DNA of 64,000 nucleotides from assembly GCF_030347965.1 (NCBI RefSeq), contig NZ_JAQIBD010000004.1:105412-169411 (forward strand), in the 5' to 3' direction. The notes under the pieces are model-generated. The model was not told the origin of the DNA. It saw only the letters and a program-made list of their open reading frames with translations, and made no database searches. This document shows positions 24,232 through 34,539 of the stretch, piece by piece (position 1 is the stretch's first letter; every line of letters begins with the position of its first letter). Position numbers and translations under genes: made by a program. Source of the DNA: Sulfurovum zhangzhouensis. GTDB lineage: Bacteria > Campylobacterota > Campylobacteria > Campylobacterales > Sulfurovaceae.

Positions 24232-25869
24232 ATGAGCGAAAACGGAACAAAATATATTTTTGTTACAGGTGGAGTACTAAGTTCTCTTGGAAAAGGTATT
24301 ACCGCTGCGAGTATTGGAACACTGCTGAAACATACAGGTCTAAGAGTAGGTGTACTTAAACTCGACCCTTATATCAACGTTGACCCGGGTACTATGTCTC
24401 CTCTTGAGCACGGTGAAGTATTTGTTACCAAAGATGGAGCGGAAACTGACCTTGACCTTGGACATTATGAGCGTTTTTTAGATACATCATTAACGAAAAA
24501 AAATAACTTTACGACCGGTCAAGTCTATAAAACGGTTATTGAAAATGAAAGAAAAGGTAAATACCTTGGAAAAACGATCCAGGTAGTTCCTCATATCGTA
24601 AATGAGATCAAAGAGCGTATTTTTAGAGCAGGTGAGGGTAAAGATATCCTGATCGTAGAGCTTGGCGGTACAACAGGTGATATCGAAGGTTTGCCGTATT
24701 TGGAGACAATCCGTCAAATGAAACATGAATTGGGTCGTGCAATGGTAATGAACATCCATGTAACGCTGCTTCCATATATCAAAGTTGCCGGAGAACTTAA
24801 AACAAAGCCGACACAACACTCTATTCAGGAACTTAGACGTATCGGTATTTCTCCTCATATGATCATTCTAAGAGCAGAACAACCTGTACCTACTGAGATC
24901 AAAAAGAAAATTGCTTATAGTTGTGATGTGGATGAAGATTCAGTGATCGTGGCTGAAGATGCTGCAACGATCTATCAGGTTCCGCTTAATTTCTTAAGAC
25001 AGGATATTTTGACGCCTATCTGCAAACAACTGGATCTAGATTCTTGCCAGCCAAAAATGGATGAATGGGCAGACCTTGTTCATAAAATCATTATGCCAAG
25101 CGATGAGATAAAAATCGCATTTGTAGGTAAATACTTAGATCTTAAAGAATCTTACAAATCACTCACTGAAGCACTGATCCATGCCGGTGCCCACCTTGAT
25201 TCAAGAGTCAATATCAAATGGGTAGACAGTGAAAAGATAGAAGAAGAGGGTGCAGCAAAGTTTATCAAAGAATGTGACGGAGTGTTAGTTGCTGGTGGAT
25301 TTGGTGAACGTGGTGTAGAAGGTAAGATCAAAGCGATACAGTATGCAAGAGAAGAGAAAATTCCTTTCTTGGGTATCTGTTTAGGTATGCAGCTTTCAAT
25401 CATTGAGTATGGACGTAATGTATTAGGTCTTGAAGATGCAAACTCTGTAGAGTTTAGCGAGAAGGCTAAAAACCCTATGATCTATCTGATCGATGAGTTT
25501 ATCGATGCGAGTGGATCTAAACAGGTACGTACGAGTACATCACCGCTTGGTGGTACACTCAGACTGGGTGAGTATGAATGTGAAACAAAAGAGGGATCTC
25601 ATCTCAGAGAAGCATATGATGGTGCAGCAGTGATCTATGAAAGACATAGACACCGTTATGAGGCTAATCCAAAATACCGTGATGCTCTAGAGGCAAATGG
25701 GATGATTGTTACAGGTGAATCTCATGGGCTTGTTGATGCGATTGAGGTGAAAGATCATCCATGGTTCCTTGGTGTTCAGTTCCACCCTGAGTTTACTTCA
25801 AGACTTCAAAACCCAAATCCTTCTATTTTGGCATTTGTAAAAGCCAGCATTGAAAATAGATCGAAATAA
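24232..25869 (+). CDS. pyrG: CTP synthase
   Basis: Aminates UTP to CTP using glutamine. The N-terminal synthetase domain starts [17 protein letters not shown]. The C-terminal class I glutamine amidotransferase has the nucleophile in [16 protein letters not shown] (Cys ~382) and the His/Glu pair in HPEFTSR. 545 residues. Starts 19 nt after dnaN with AAAGGA. Confidence 0.98.
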   Translation: MSENGTKYIFVTGGVLSSLGKGITAASIGTLLKHTGLRVGVLKLDPYINVDPGTMSPLEHGEVFVTKDGAETDLDLGHYERFLDTSLTKKNNFTTGQVYKTVIENERKGKYLGKTIQVVPHIVNEIKERIFRAGEGKDILIVELGGTTGDIEGLPYLETIRQMKHELGRAMVMNIHVTLLPYIKVAGELKTKPTQHSIQELRRIGISPHMIILRAEQPVPTEIKKKIAYSCDVDEDSVIVAEDAATIYQVPLNFLRQDILTPICKQLDLDSCQPKMDEWADLVHKIIMPSDEIKIAFVGKYLDLKESYKSLTEALIHAGAHLDSRVNIKWVDSEKIEEEGAAKFIKECDGVLVAGGFGERGVEGKIKAIQYAREEKIPFLGICLGMQLSIIEYGRNVLGLEDANSVEFSEKAKNPMIYLIDEFIDASGSKQVRTSTSPLGGTLRLGEYECETKEGSHLREAYDGAAVIYERHRHRYEANPKYRDALEANGMIVTGESHGLVDAIEVKDHPWFLGVQFHPEFTSRLQNPNPSILAFVKASIENRSK

Positions 25870-25937
25870 TAAGGGCTAACTACCCAAAATTACATTAGAG
25901 AGCCTAAAAAGGCTCTTAGATGTACACTTCAGTAAAG

Positions 25938-25963
25938 GGGTTATTTTACCCTCCCATTTTTTT
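25938..25963 (+). terminator. Terminator after pyrG
   Basis: GGGT/ACCC (25938-25951) followed by a T-run from 25957. A second hairpin AGAGCC/GGCTCT lies at 25899-25916. Confidence 0.5.
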
Positions 25964-26037
25964 GTTTTTTAAGATATATTATCCAATACATTTAGGATAT
26001 TCATGTTTATATATGATTCAATCTCATTAGATTGCGC

Positions 26038-26481
26038 TTATAAAGCAACCTGTATGAGACTTTCTGCCCACATGGAGAGTTGATCTTTTGAAAGAGCATT
26101 ACTGAAACGATTCATCTCTATACTTTTGTTAAAAGCGATGACTGTCGGAAGAGAATTTACACCGTATTGTCTTGCAAGGTCCGGATAATCAAGGGTATTA
26201 ACTTTTAAAAAACGTACTTCAAGCTCGCAGCTTTTTGCTGCTGCTTCGAAGTCTGGCTGCATCTTCATACAAGGTGCACAATCAGGAGAGTAAAAATCGA
26301 CTAATACCGGAATGTCGTTCTTTTCAAGATGAATTTTAAAGCTTTCTTCATTACACTCAAGGGGTGACGTATCATTTAGTAGATCTGAACATGAGCTGCA
26401 TAGTACCTCTTTACGGTTCACTTCAACTTGAACATTGTTCACTGCATTACAATGGGGACAGACGATATTAAGAGTTTGCAT
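26038..26481 (-). CDS. Thioredoxin with N-terminal zinc ribbon (TrxC-like)
   Basis: 147 residues: two Cys pairs, CPHC (8-11) and CSSC (28-31), form a zinc-ribbon like thioredoxin 2, followed by a thioredoxin fold. The active site is DCAPC (Cys 68 and 71), not the usual WCGPC. VNSLPTVIAF includes the cis-Pro. ATG at 26481 was chosen because AAAGGA precedes it and the zinc ribbon starts there; an upstream in-frame extension would overlap the divergent gene. A redox role is clear; reductant and targets are not. Confidence 0.88.
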   Translation of the reverse strand: MQTLNIVCPHCNAVNNVQVEVNRKEVLCSSCSDLLNDTSPLECNEESFKIHLEKNDIPVLVDFYSPDCAPCMKMQPDFEAAAKSCELEVRFLKVNTLDYPDLARQYGVNSLPTVIAFNKSIEMNRFSNALSKDQLSMWAESLIQVAL

Positions 26482-26538
26482 GTTTATCCTTTGAGAATTT
26501 TTGAATGATATATGCATATTTAATGCTACAAGGAACAA

Positions 26539-27552
26539 ATGATGAAACAACGAATAATTATTATCGGTGCAGGTATCAGCGGTTTATATGCAGCGATGCA
26601 GCTTGAGCAGCAATTTGAAGTGACAATACTTGAAGCAAGAGAGCGTGTAGGTGGCAGAGCATTGAGTATCAATGGACATGACTTGGGTCCATCATGGATA
26701 TGGTCACACCATAAGCATGCTTTAGAGCTTGTAAGTTCACTAGGTTTGGAGATGTTCTTGCAATACACTGAAGGATTGGCCTTGTATCAAACTACAGATG
26801 TACAATGTTTTAATCCGCCACCCCAAGAACCTGCCGCACGTATAGTAGGCGGCATCGGTGCTTTCACCGAAGCGATTGTAAATTCTTTAAGTAAAACACA
26901 AATTAGATTGAATGAAGCAGTGACATCGATCGTTAAGAAGAGTGAAGGGTTGCAGGTTTATACAAAAAATACAAACTACGAAGCAGATTTTGTGATCAAT
27001 ACGATGCCACCCAGAATTGCCGCAAACATTGAATATTCTCCGCCGTTACCTTTTTCTCAAGTAGAATTATTGCGCTCGATTCCGACATGGATGGGGTACG
27101 TTGTAAAAGTGGTTGTAACCTATGAAACAGCTTTTTGGAGAGATGAAGGACTCAGCGGTTTTGCTTTTTGTCACAGCCGCCCTTTAAGCGAAGTGCATGA
27201 TGCAGTAACGAAAGATGAAGCAGCACTATTTGGTTTTGCAGGATCCAGGTATGCGGATAATGATTTCAAAGAAAAAGTAATAGAGCAGCTCACTAAGTTA
27301 TTTGGACACAAAGCAAAAGAGTATAAAAACATTTATGTTGTAGATTGGAATAGAGAGGCATTTACGGCTGTTATAGAAGATATGGCTCCGCTTGCAAGTC
27401 ATCCGCAGTACGGTTACGATATTAATGCAATGGATGGGAAACTTTTATTTGCCGGAACAGAGAGCAGTTTTGGAGAAGGGGGTTATATAGAAGGTGCGAT
27501 AAGAAGTGCACTACGTAACATTGACAAAGTTATAAAGATTTCAGAAAAATGA
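26539..27552 (+). CDS. Flavin-containing amine oxidase family protein
   Basis: FAD motif IIIIGAGISGLYAAMQLE at the N-terminus, then the family's EARERVGGRAL, and a C-terminal FAGTESSFGEGGYIEGAIRSA block typical of monoamine-oxidase/protoporphyrinogen-oxidase-like enzymes. 337 residues, shorter than most MAOs, no signal peptide. ATGATG start with AAGGAACAA upstream. Substrate not determinable. Divergent from the thioredoxin gene with a 57-bp gap. Confidence 0.88.
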   Translation: MMKQRIIIIGAGISGLYAAMQLEQQFEVTILEARERVGGRALSINGHDLGPSWIWSHHKHALELVSSLGLEMFLQYTEGLALYQTTDVQCFNPPPQEPAARIVGGIGAFTEAIVNSLSKTQIRLNEAVTSIVKKSEGLQVYTKNTNYEADFVINTMPPRIAANIEYSPPLPFSQVELLRSIPTWMGYVVKVVVTYETAFWRDEGLSGFAFCHSRPLSEVHDAVTKDEAALFGFAGSRYADNDFKEKVIEQLTKLFGHKAKEYKNIYVVDWNREAFTAVIEDMAPLASHPQYGYDINAMDGKLLFAGTESSFGEGGYIEGAIRSALRNIDKVIKISEK

Positions 27553-27631
27553 TAGGATAAAAGAAGTTTTCCGATATGATGACAAAAAAGTAACGCAGTA
27601 AGACTAAATTATCAATAATGGAAAATATATT

Positions 27632-29215
27632 ATGTCATTGACTTCTACTGAAATCATCTCAACTCTCTCTTCCCGGAATCTAGATGTTGGATATAAAAGT
27701 CTTGCTGAAATTCCACACTTCTCTAAAATGAAGGATATGATCAGGGGCGCTAAACGGTTAGCTGATGCAGTGAGAAATAAAGAACAAATTTTTTGTGTTG
27801 GGGATTACGATGCAGACGGATCATGCTCCACGGCCACCTGTGTATCATTTTTCAATGACATAGGTTATCCTATCAAGTGGGTGATACCTAATCGATTCAC
27901 TGATGGCTATGGCGTGTCTCCCTCAGTGTTGGAACGAATTGGTGATACAGATGTTATATTTACAGTCGATAATGGAATTGCAGCTCATGATGCTGCAGAA
28001 GTGTGTAAAGAGCGTGGTATTGATCTTCTCATCACCGATCATCACACACCGGGATCTTTGATACCCGATTGCTATGCTGTTATCAACCCCAAGCAGGATG
28101 ATTGTGAATATCCATTCAAAGATGGCTCAGGATGTTTTGTCACATGGCTGCTGTGTTGCGCAATCAAGCATGAACTGGGGTTAGATACAGATATGGGAAA
28201 ATACCTTGATCTGGTTGCATTATCTACTATCACTGATGTCATGCCGTTAGTGGGTATCAACCGCCATATTGTGAAGTACGGATTACAAAAAATCAATACA
28301 TTAAAACGTCCATTCTTTAAAGAGCTTGCTCTGAGTATGGGCAAAGATTCTTTCAGCTATGAAGATCTAGGTTTTCAAGTAGGTCCGCGTATCAATGCAG
28401 CCGGCCGTTTGGAACATGCCTCACTGGCTGTAGAAGCAATTCTGGCTAGCGAAAATGAAGCACAACAACTTGTTCGATTGCTTACTGAAGTAAATCAACG
28501 TCGTAAAACAATGCAGAGTGAAATGACAGAAAACATTTTGGAACTTACAGAAGGACAAAAAGATTTTATTGTAGTACACTCAGATAGTTTACATGAGGGT
28601 ATTGTTGGGATCATTGCAGCTAAGGTTGCGGAAACAACAGGATATCCCACTATCGTTTTAACCACTGCTGAGGACGGTTTGCTCAAAGGTTCGGGACGTA
28701 CCGTCGGTGTAGTGAATATATATGAACTTGTGAATGAATGCAGCAATCATCTAGAAAAATTTGGCGGTCATGCTGGTGCATGCGGGTTGAGTCTTAGAGC
28801 AGAAAAACTTGATACTTTTATTGAAGCAGTAAGGGCTGTTTCCAGAAGACTGCCACGTGAGGCTTTTGAACCACTTAACACAGCTATAGGTGATTTGAGT
28901 CCTGCCAATGCGGATTTGGATCTCTATTACCAGATAGAAAAATTTGCTCCTTTTGGAGAGGGGAACCCGGAACCTGTTTTTCACTGTAAGGAAGCAACAA
29001 TTATCAATAGTAGAGCAGTGGGAAAGGAAGAGGACCATACAAGACTTTCTTTGAGTTGGGAAGGTAAAGAAGTAACTGTAATGGCTTTCAACTCGGATGT
29101 GAATAACTACCCGAAGGGAAGCAAGATAACTTTTAATTACCGTTTGGACCTGAATGAATGGAATGGGAAAGTCAATTTACAGTTTATGCCAACGAGTAAA
29201 GTAAAGATAAAATAA
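27632..29215 (+). CDS. recJ: Single-stranded-DNA-specific exonuclease RecJ
   Basis: 5'-3' ssDNA exonuclease of the DHH phosphoesterase family. CVGDYDADGSCSTATC carries the first metal ligands, ITDHHTPG the DHH motif, and FGGHAGACGLSL the DHHA1 motif, followed by an OB-like C-terminal part. 527 residues, the short RecJ class. In relatives recJ commonly follows pyrG; here a thioredoxin and an amine oxidase lie between. Confidence 0.95.
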   Translation: MSLTSTEIISTLSSRNLDVGYKSLAEIPHFSKMKDMIRGAKRLADAVRNKEQIFCVGDYDADGSCSTATCVSFFNDIGYPIKWVIPNRFTDGYGVSPSVLERIGDTDVIFTVDNGIAAHDAAEVCKERGIDLLITDHHTPGSLIPDCYAVINPKQDDCEYPFKDGSGCFVTWLLCCAIKHELGLDTDMGKYLDLVALSTITDVMPLVGINRHIVKYGLQKINTLKRPFFKELALSMGKDSFSYEDLGFQVGPRINAAGRLEHASLAVEAILASENEAQQLVRLLTEVNQRRKTMQSEMTENILELTEGQKDFIVVHSDSLHEGIVGIIAAKVAETTGYPTIVLTTAEDGLLKGSGRTVGVVNIYELVNECSNHLEKFGGHAGACGLSLRAEKLDTFIEAVRAVSRRLPREAFEPLNTAIGDLSPANADLDLYYQIEKFAPFGEGNPEPVFHCKEATIINSRAVGKEEDHTRLSLSWEGKEVTVMAFNSDVNNYPKGSKITFNYRLDLNEWNGKVNLQFMPTSKVKIK

Positions 29216-29480
29216 TAAAATATTATCTAAATACCTTTGAACAGTATATCAATCTCTTCTAAGGTGTAAAATTTAAAACTACAGCACTATAAATCGGATA
29301 TACGGTCAAAGAAAATCATTTTATCGAAAAGAGAAGTTTACAATTAGTGATTGATAATATTGTTAAATTATAGATATTTATAAAGAATTATCTACAAAAT
29401 TTTTTATGATTATATTAATATTAATTTATAGTTTTTTGTAGTAGAATTGAATAAAGTGTACATATTAGAAGGAGTCGATT

Positions 29481-30941
29481 GTGGATAATAAAATGATGAA
29501 AGATGGTCTAGAGCTCATTGATGCTCATTTTCAAAAGGAAGGTATCTCTAGAAGGGATGCATTGAAACTATTTGGTACCGGCGGTGCAGCAGCACTTATG
29601 GCAACCGGTACTACAGGGTGTACTGGCGGAAGCTCTAATGCGAAAGGAAAGATTCTTATCGTAGGCGGTGGTCTCGCAGGTATGTCAACGGCTGCAAGAT
29701 TGACACATTACCTAAGCAATCCTGATATTACGGTCATTGAGCCAAACGAGTATGCAACATCTTATCAACCGGGACAAACACTTGTAGGTGGAGGTGTATG
29801 GAAAAAAGAAGAATTAGTTTATAAAACAGCTGATTATGTACCAGAAGGTGTTACATGGATCAAAGAAAAAGCAGTTGAGTTTGATCCTGAAAATAATACA
29901 GTAACAACTTCTGACGGTAAGAAGATACAATATGATTATATGATCGTTGCAGCAGGTCTTAAACTTGACTTTTCACAAATTGAAGGTCTAGGTATTAATG
30001 AGACGATTACGTCAGCAGGAGACGCATCTGCAGTAAGTAAGATCATCGGTAAAAATGGTTTGGCTTCTATCTACTTCCAACAAGGATCTGAAGACACGTG
30101 GAAAGAGATGCAAAAATTCATTGCCGAGGCAAAAAGCGGTAAGAAAGTAAAAGGTGTATTTACTCACCCCGCAACTGCGATCAAATGTGGTGGTGCACCT
30201 AAAAAGATCATGTATCTTACAGATGCAAGACTTCGTGAAGCGGGCGCAAGAGAGAATGCTGAACTTACTTTCTATCCAAACGGTGGAAATATGTTCGGTA
30301 TACCTGAGTACCATGATGCGATCGTAAAGCAGTTTGAAGCGCGTGACATGAAGTGGAATTATCACCATAACTTAGTTGCTGTAGACCCAGAGAAGAAGAT
30401 CGCGACTTTTGATCATTTCTGGGAAGAAAAAGGTGCATGGGATGAGGATCTTGAAGAATACACAATGGAAACAAAGCATGAGAATGTAGAAGTTCCATAT
30501 GACTTTTTACATATCACTCCTCCAATGATAGCTCCGGAAGAGATCGCTAAATCACCTATCGGTTCTTCTCAAGGATGGGTTCCGGTTGTCAAAGAGACAC
30601 TTCAGCACGTAAAATTCAAAAACGTATTCGCTTTGGGTGATATCGCTGCAGTACCAATGGGGAAAACAGGAGGTTCGGCTAGAAAACAATATAAAGTGGT
30701 TGTTGAGAACCTTATCTCTGTTATGGAAGGTAAAGAGCCAAAAGCACAGTATGGCGGATATACTGTATGTCCATTGATCACAGGTCTTGATACAGTAATG
30801 CTTGCTGAGTTTGACTGGTCTAAGAAACCGACACCTTCATTCCCGCTTGACCCGACAAAAGAGAGATATATTTGGTGGCTATTGAAGGTTTATGCACTTA
30901 AGCCTATGACACAGTATGGTATGCTTTCTGGAAGAGCATAA
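29481..30941 (+). CDS. Tat-exported sulfide:quinone oxidoreductase / FCSD-like flavoprotein
   Basis: Oxidises sulfide with FAD, passing electrons to quinone or a cytochrome partner. 486 residues. GTG start with AAGGAG upstream. Twin-arginine signal SRRDALKLF (Arg24-Arg25) followed by a small-residue hydrophobic stretch. FAD motif ILIVGGGLAGMS (~58-69). Two candidate redox cysteines, Cys236 in IKCGGAPKK and Cys430 in TVCPLITG, match SQR positions. GDIAAVPMGKTGGSARKQ binds FAD. The aromatic C-terminal tail may touch the membrane. The SQR type cannot be assigned by eye. No cytochrome fccA neighbour is present. Confidence 0.88.
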   Translation: MDNKMMKDGLELIDAHFQKEGISRRDALKLFGTGGAAALMATGTTGCTGGSSNAKGKILIVGGGLAGMSTAARLTHYLSNPDITVIEPNEYATSYQPGQTLVGGGVWKKEELVYKTADYVPEGVTWIKEKAVEFDPENNTVTTSDGKKIQYDYMIVAAGLKLDFSQIEGLGINETITSAGDASAVSKIIGKNGLASIYFQQGSEDTWKEMQKFIAEAKSGKKVKGVFTHPATAIKCGGAPKKIMYLTDARLREAGARENAELTFYPNGGNMFGIPEYHDAIVKQFEARDMKWNYHHNLVAVDPEKKIATFDHFWEEKGAWDEDLEEYTMETKHENVEVPYDFLHITPPMIAPEEIAKSPIGSSQGWVPVVKETLQHVKFKNVFALGDIAAVPMGKTGGSARKQYKVVVENLISVMEGKEPKAQYGGYTVCPLITGLDTVMLAEFDWSKKPTPSFPLDPTKERYIWWLLKVYALKPMTQYGMLSGRA

Positions 30942-30958
30942 GCTCTTCTCTTCTTAGA

Positions 30959-31003
30959 AGGTGATGGAAGCTACTTAATAATTAGCAAACTTTTCCATCA
31001 CCT
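30959..31003 (+). terminator. Long-stem hairpin after the sulfide oxidoreductase gene
   Basis: AGGTGATGGAA/TTCCATCACCT, a perfect 11-bp stem with a 23-nt loop. Confidence 0.6.
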
Positions 31004-31050
31004 CAAAATCTCTTTTACAATCAATAATCACATGTAAAGGTCATCATAAA

Positions 31051-31272
31051 ATGAAAAAAGAGTTAATTATCTTTATAGGTATTTTCCTGTTTTTAGCGAT
31101 AGGGATGCATTTCAAAGAGTGGACGAGTCATCCCATTGAGCATTTAGAGGCACTTCCTCATGCAGGAGCATACGGTATTGGTGCGATCCATCCATTGGTC
31201 TTCACAGTGATTCTATATCTTATCGTAGCGCTATTTAGAGGGATTATTAAACTGTTTAGAAGGGGAAAATAA
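31051..31272 (+). CDS. Small two-helix membrane protein
   Basis: 73 residues, two transmembrane segments (~4-21 and ~49-66) with a His-containing loop between and a basic C-terminus. ATG preceded by AAAGGTCATCATAAA. Separate from the flavoprotein gene by a terminator-like hairpin, so a functional link is only positional. No family recognised. Confidence 0.7.
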   Translation: MKKELIIFIGIFLFLAIGMHFKEWTSHPIEHLEALPHAGAYGIGAIHPLVFTVILYLIVALFRGIIKLFRRGK

Positions 31273-31283
31273 GTTTTGTAGTG

Positions 31284-31307
31284 GGGATGAAGTTTTGACT
31301 TCATCCC
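31284..31307. terminator. Bidirectional terminator between small membrane protein gene and nifU
   Basis: GGGATGAAG/CTTCATCCC, a perfect 9-bp stem with a 6-nt loop, in the convergent gap. Confidence 0.75.
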
Positions 31308-31327
31308 TAAGAAGTATGCTTTATCTT

Positions 31328-32290
31328 TTAGATAGGCAATATTCTGATATTCTCATCCACTTTTTCTCTGAGGATGTTTTCCATAGCAAAGAGTGTACCG
31401 GTACTTGAACTTGCACATCCGCTACAAGCACCCAAGTATCTGATATAGATGTCAAAGTTTGCACCGTTTTCCTTGATATCAAGGATTTCCACATCACCAC
31501 CGTCCATCTGAAGCATCTGACGGATATTTTCATCGATCACTTTTTCAACAGCTTTAAGGCGTTGTACTACTGTCATTTCAGCAAAACTTACATTTGCACC
31601 AGGTGCTGCTGTTCTTGCAAGTTTCTCTTTTTCATACTCTGCAAGAAGATCTACAAGATAGATATCTTTAGCTTCGTGTCCGCCAGGTTTGATACATGAT
31701 TTACAGAATGCACCGGCCTTTGTATAGTCTGTGATCTGCTCAATCGTTGTCAGATCATTAAGTCTGATCACTTCTTTAAGTGTAGATAGACTTACACGTG
31801 CACATTCACATACAATGATCTCTTCTTCAAAACTATCGATATCTACACCCTTGTATTGTGCTGCAGCTTTCTTGATGACATCGTATGCCATAACTGAACA
31901 GTGCATCTTTTGAGGTGGAACAGCAGGAACATCCGGTGTATCACGCATTGCTTTTTCTACATCGATGTTTGTGATCTTAACTGCTTCATCCACAGTTTTC
32001 CCTTTACAAAGTTCTACCATCGTATCAGAACTTGCGATAGCTGTACCACAACCGAAACTTTTAAACTTTGCTTCTTTAATGATATCTGTTTCAGGATCTA
32101 CAGCCCAGTAAAGACGTACTGCATCTCCACAACTCTCAGCACCAAAGTCCGCTACGATAAGGTTTGCACCCATCTCTTCAGCTTGCTCCTTTGTGATCTC
32201 ACCCATATTTTGCGGGTTATTCATCAAATCGGTTACTTTTTGGCTGTACTCATCCCAGATAGTACCGCCTATCAAACTATCCATACCCAT
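31328..32290 (-). CDS. nifU: Fe-S cluster assembly scaffold NifU
   Basis: 320 residues with the three-part NifU layout: IscU-like scaffold domain (~1-130, Cys in AESCGDAV, FGCGTA and KMHCSV), a central BFD-type [2Fe-2S] domain (~155-215, VCECARVS and CKSCIKPGG), and a C-terminal NFU domain with CSGC (~298). In Helicobacter and relatives NIF-type proteins serve general Fe-S assembly, not nitrogen fixation. It follows nifS by 38 nt. Confidence 0.96.
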   Translation of the reverse strand: MGMDSLIGGTIWDEYSQKVTDLMNNPQNMGEITKEQAEEMGANLIVADFGAESCGDAVRLYWAVDPETDIIKEAKFKSFGCGTAIASSDTMVELCKGKTVDEAVKITNIDVEKAMRDTPDVPAVPPQKMHCSVMAYDVIKKAAAQYKGVDIDSFEEEIIVCECARVSLSTLKEVIRLNDLTTIEQITDYTKAGAFCKSCIKPGGHEAKDIYLVDLLAEYEKEKLARTAAPGANVSFAEMTVVQRLKAVEKVIDENIRQMLQMDGGDVEILDIKENGANFDIYIRYLGACSGCASSSTGTLFAMENILREKVDENIRILPI

Positions 32291-32328
32291 GATTTATCCT
32301 TTATTAATTCTTATAATATATTTATCTC

Positions 32329-33543
<1,215 letters not shown>

Positions 33544-33590
33544 TCATTCTAAAGAGATGCATAAATGCTTTTTCTCTTGAAAACGATATT

Positions 33591-33614
33591 CAATTTTAAT
33601 TCAGACTAAAATTG
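33591..33614. promoter_or_regulatory. Inverted repeat upstream of nifS, candidate operator
   Basis: CAATTTTA/TAAAATTG, perfect 8-bp arms with an 8-nt spacer, 60-83 nt before nifS. It could bind an Fe- or Fe-S-responsive repressor (Fur or Rrf2 family), but no consensus was confirmed. Confidence 0.4.
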
Positions 33615-33802
33615 TCCTAATTGATTTTCTGAATAATACGCTCTTTTTCTTAAAATAACATAAAATTGATATAAAAAAGAGATAATTATACTTGGAATCT
33701 GGTTAGTAACACTTGATACAAAGTGAAACGATAATATTTTAAATTGTGTAAAATTGATCTCTGAAGGAGTAAAGGGAGTTATTTATATGGGTTAAACAGC
33801 TA

Positions 33803-33826
33803 CATCACTTTACAATAGAAGTGATG
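33803..33826 (-). terminator. Terminator of folE
   Basis: CATCACTT/AAGTGATG, a perfect 8-bp stem with an 8-nt loop, starting about 19 nt after the folE stop on the minus strand. Confidence 0.6.
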
Positions 33827-33844
33827 CAGTATGTAGAGAATTTG

Positions 33845-34423
33845 TTAAAAATTTGACGGTGTTGGCGTATTGATCAAGTTATAAAACTCGTTTCTGGTAC
33901 GTTCATCACTTTTAAAAAGTCCGCGAAGTGCTGATGATACAGTGGTTGAATTGATCTTTTCAACTCCACGCATCTCCATACACATATGTCTGGCATGAAG
34001 TACAACAGCCACACCTTTAGGATTGATGGTCTGGCTGATCGCATCGGCGATCTGTTCTGTCATCTGTTCCTGGATCTGTAGACGTCTGGCAAAGACATTC
34101 ACGATACGCGGTATCTTTGAAAGTCCCACAACTTTCCCATCCGGGATATAAGCAACATGAGCACGGCCGATGATCGGAAGCATGTGGTGTTCACACATCG
34201 AGTAGAACTCGATATCTCTTACGAGTACCATCTCGTCATTACTTGTGCTGAAAAGAGCCTGTGAGAGTATCTCTTTAGGATCTTGTTGATAACCCTCTGT
34301 GAGAAAATCAAAGGCTTTTGCAACACGCGAAGGTGTCTTGAGCAGTCCTTCCCTTTTCGGATCTTCTCCGACCAGCTCAAGTACTTTGGTGATAGCCTGT
34401 TCAAATTCTTCTTGTCTGTTCAT
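33845..34423 (-). CDS. folE: GTP cyclohydrolase I
   Basis: First step of tetrahydrofolate (and queuosine precursor) synthesis. 192 residues with Zn/active-site motifs [19 protein letters not shown] and [35 protein letters not shown] closes the fold. The ribosome site is weak (AAGAAAG). Stands alone. Confidence 0.96.
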   Translation of the reverse strand: MNRQEEFEQAITKVLELVGEDPKREGLLKTPSRVAKAFDFLTEGYQQDPKEILSQALFSTSNDEMVLVRDIEFYSMCEHHMLPIIGRAHVAYIPDGKVVGLSKIPRIVNVFARRLQIQEQMTEQIADAISQTINPKGVAVVLHARHMCMEMRGVEKINSTTVSSALRGLFKSDERTRNEFYNLINTPTPSNF

Positions 34424-34539
34424 AGTATTCTTTCTTTTATGATTCGTCTTAGGCGTATTGTACCTAAAATAGCATTTAACTAGCTATAGGTCTTGTTTGG
34501 ATAGAATTTCATTACATTTATTAAAAAGGGGCTTTTTCA

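Noticed and set aside
24490..24858. 122-codon minus-strand ORF
   Set aside because: Antisense to pyrG, no recognisable features.
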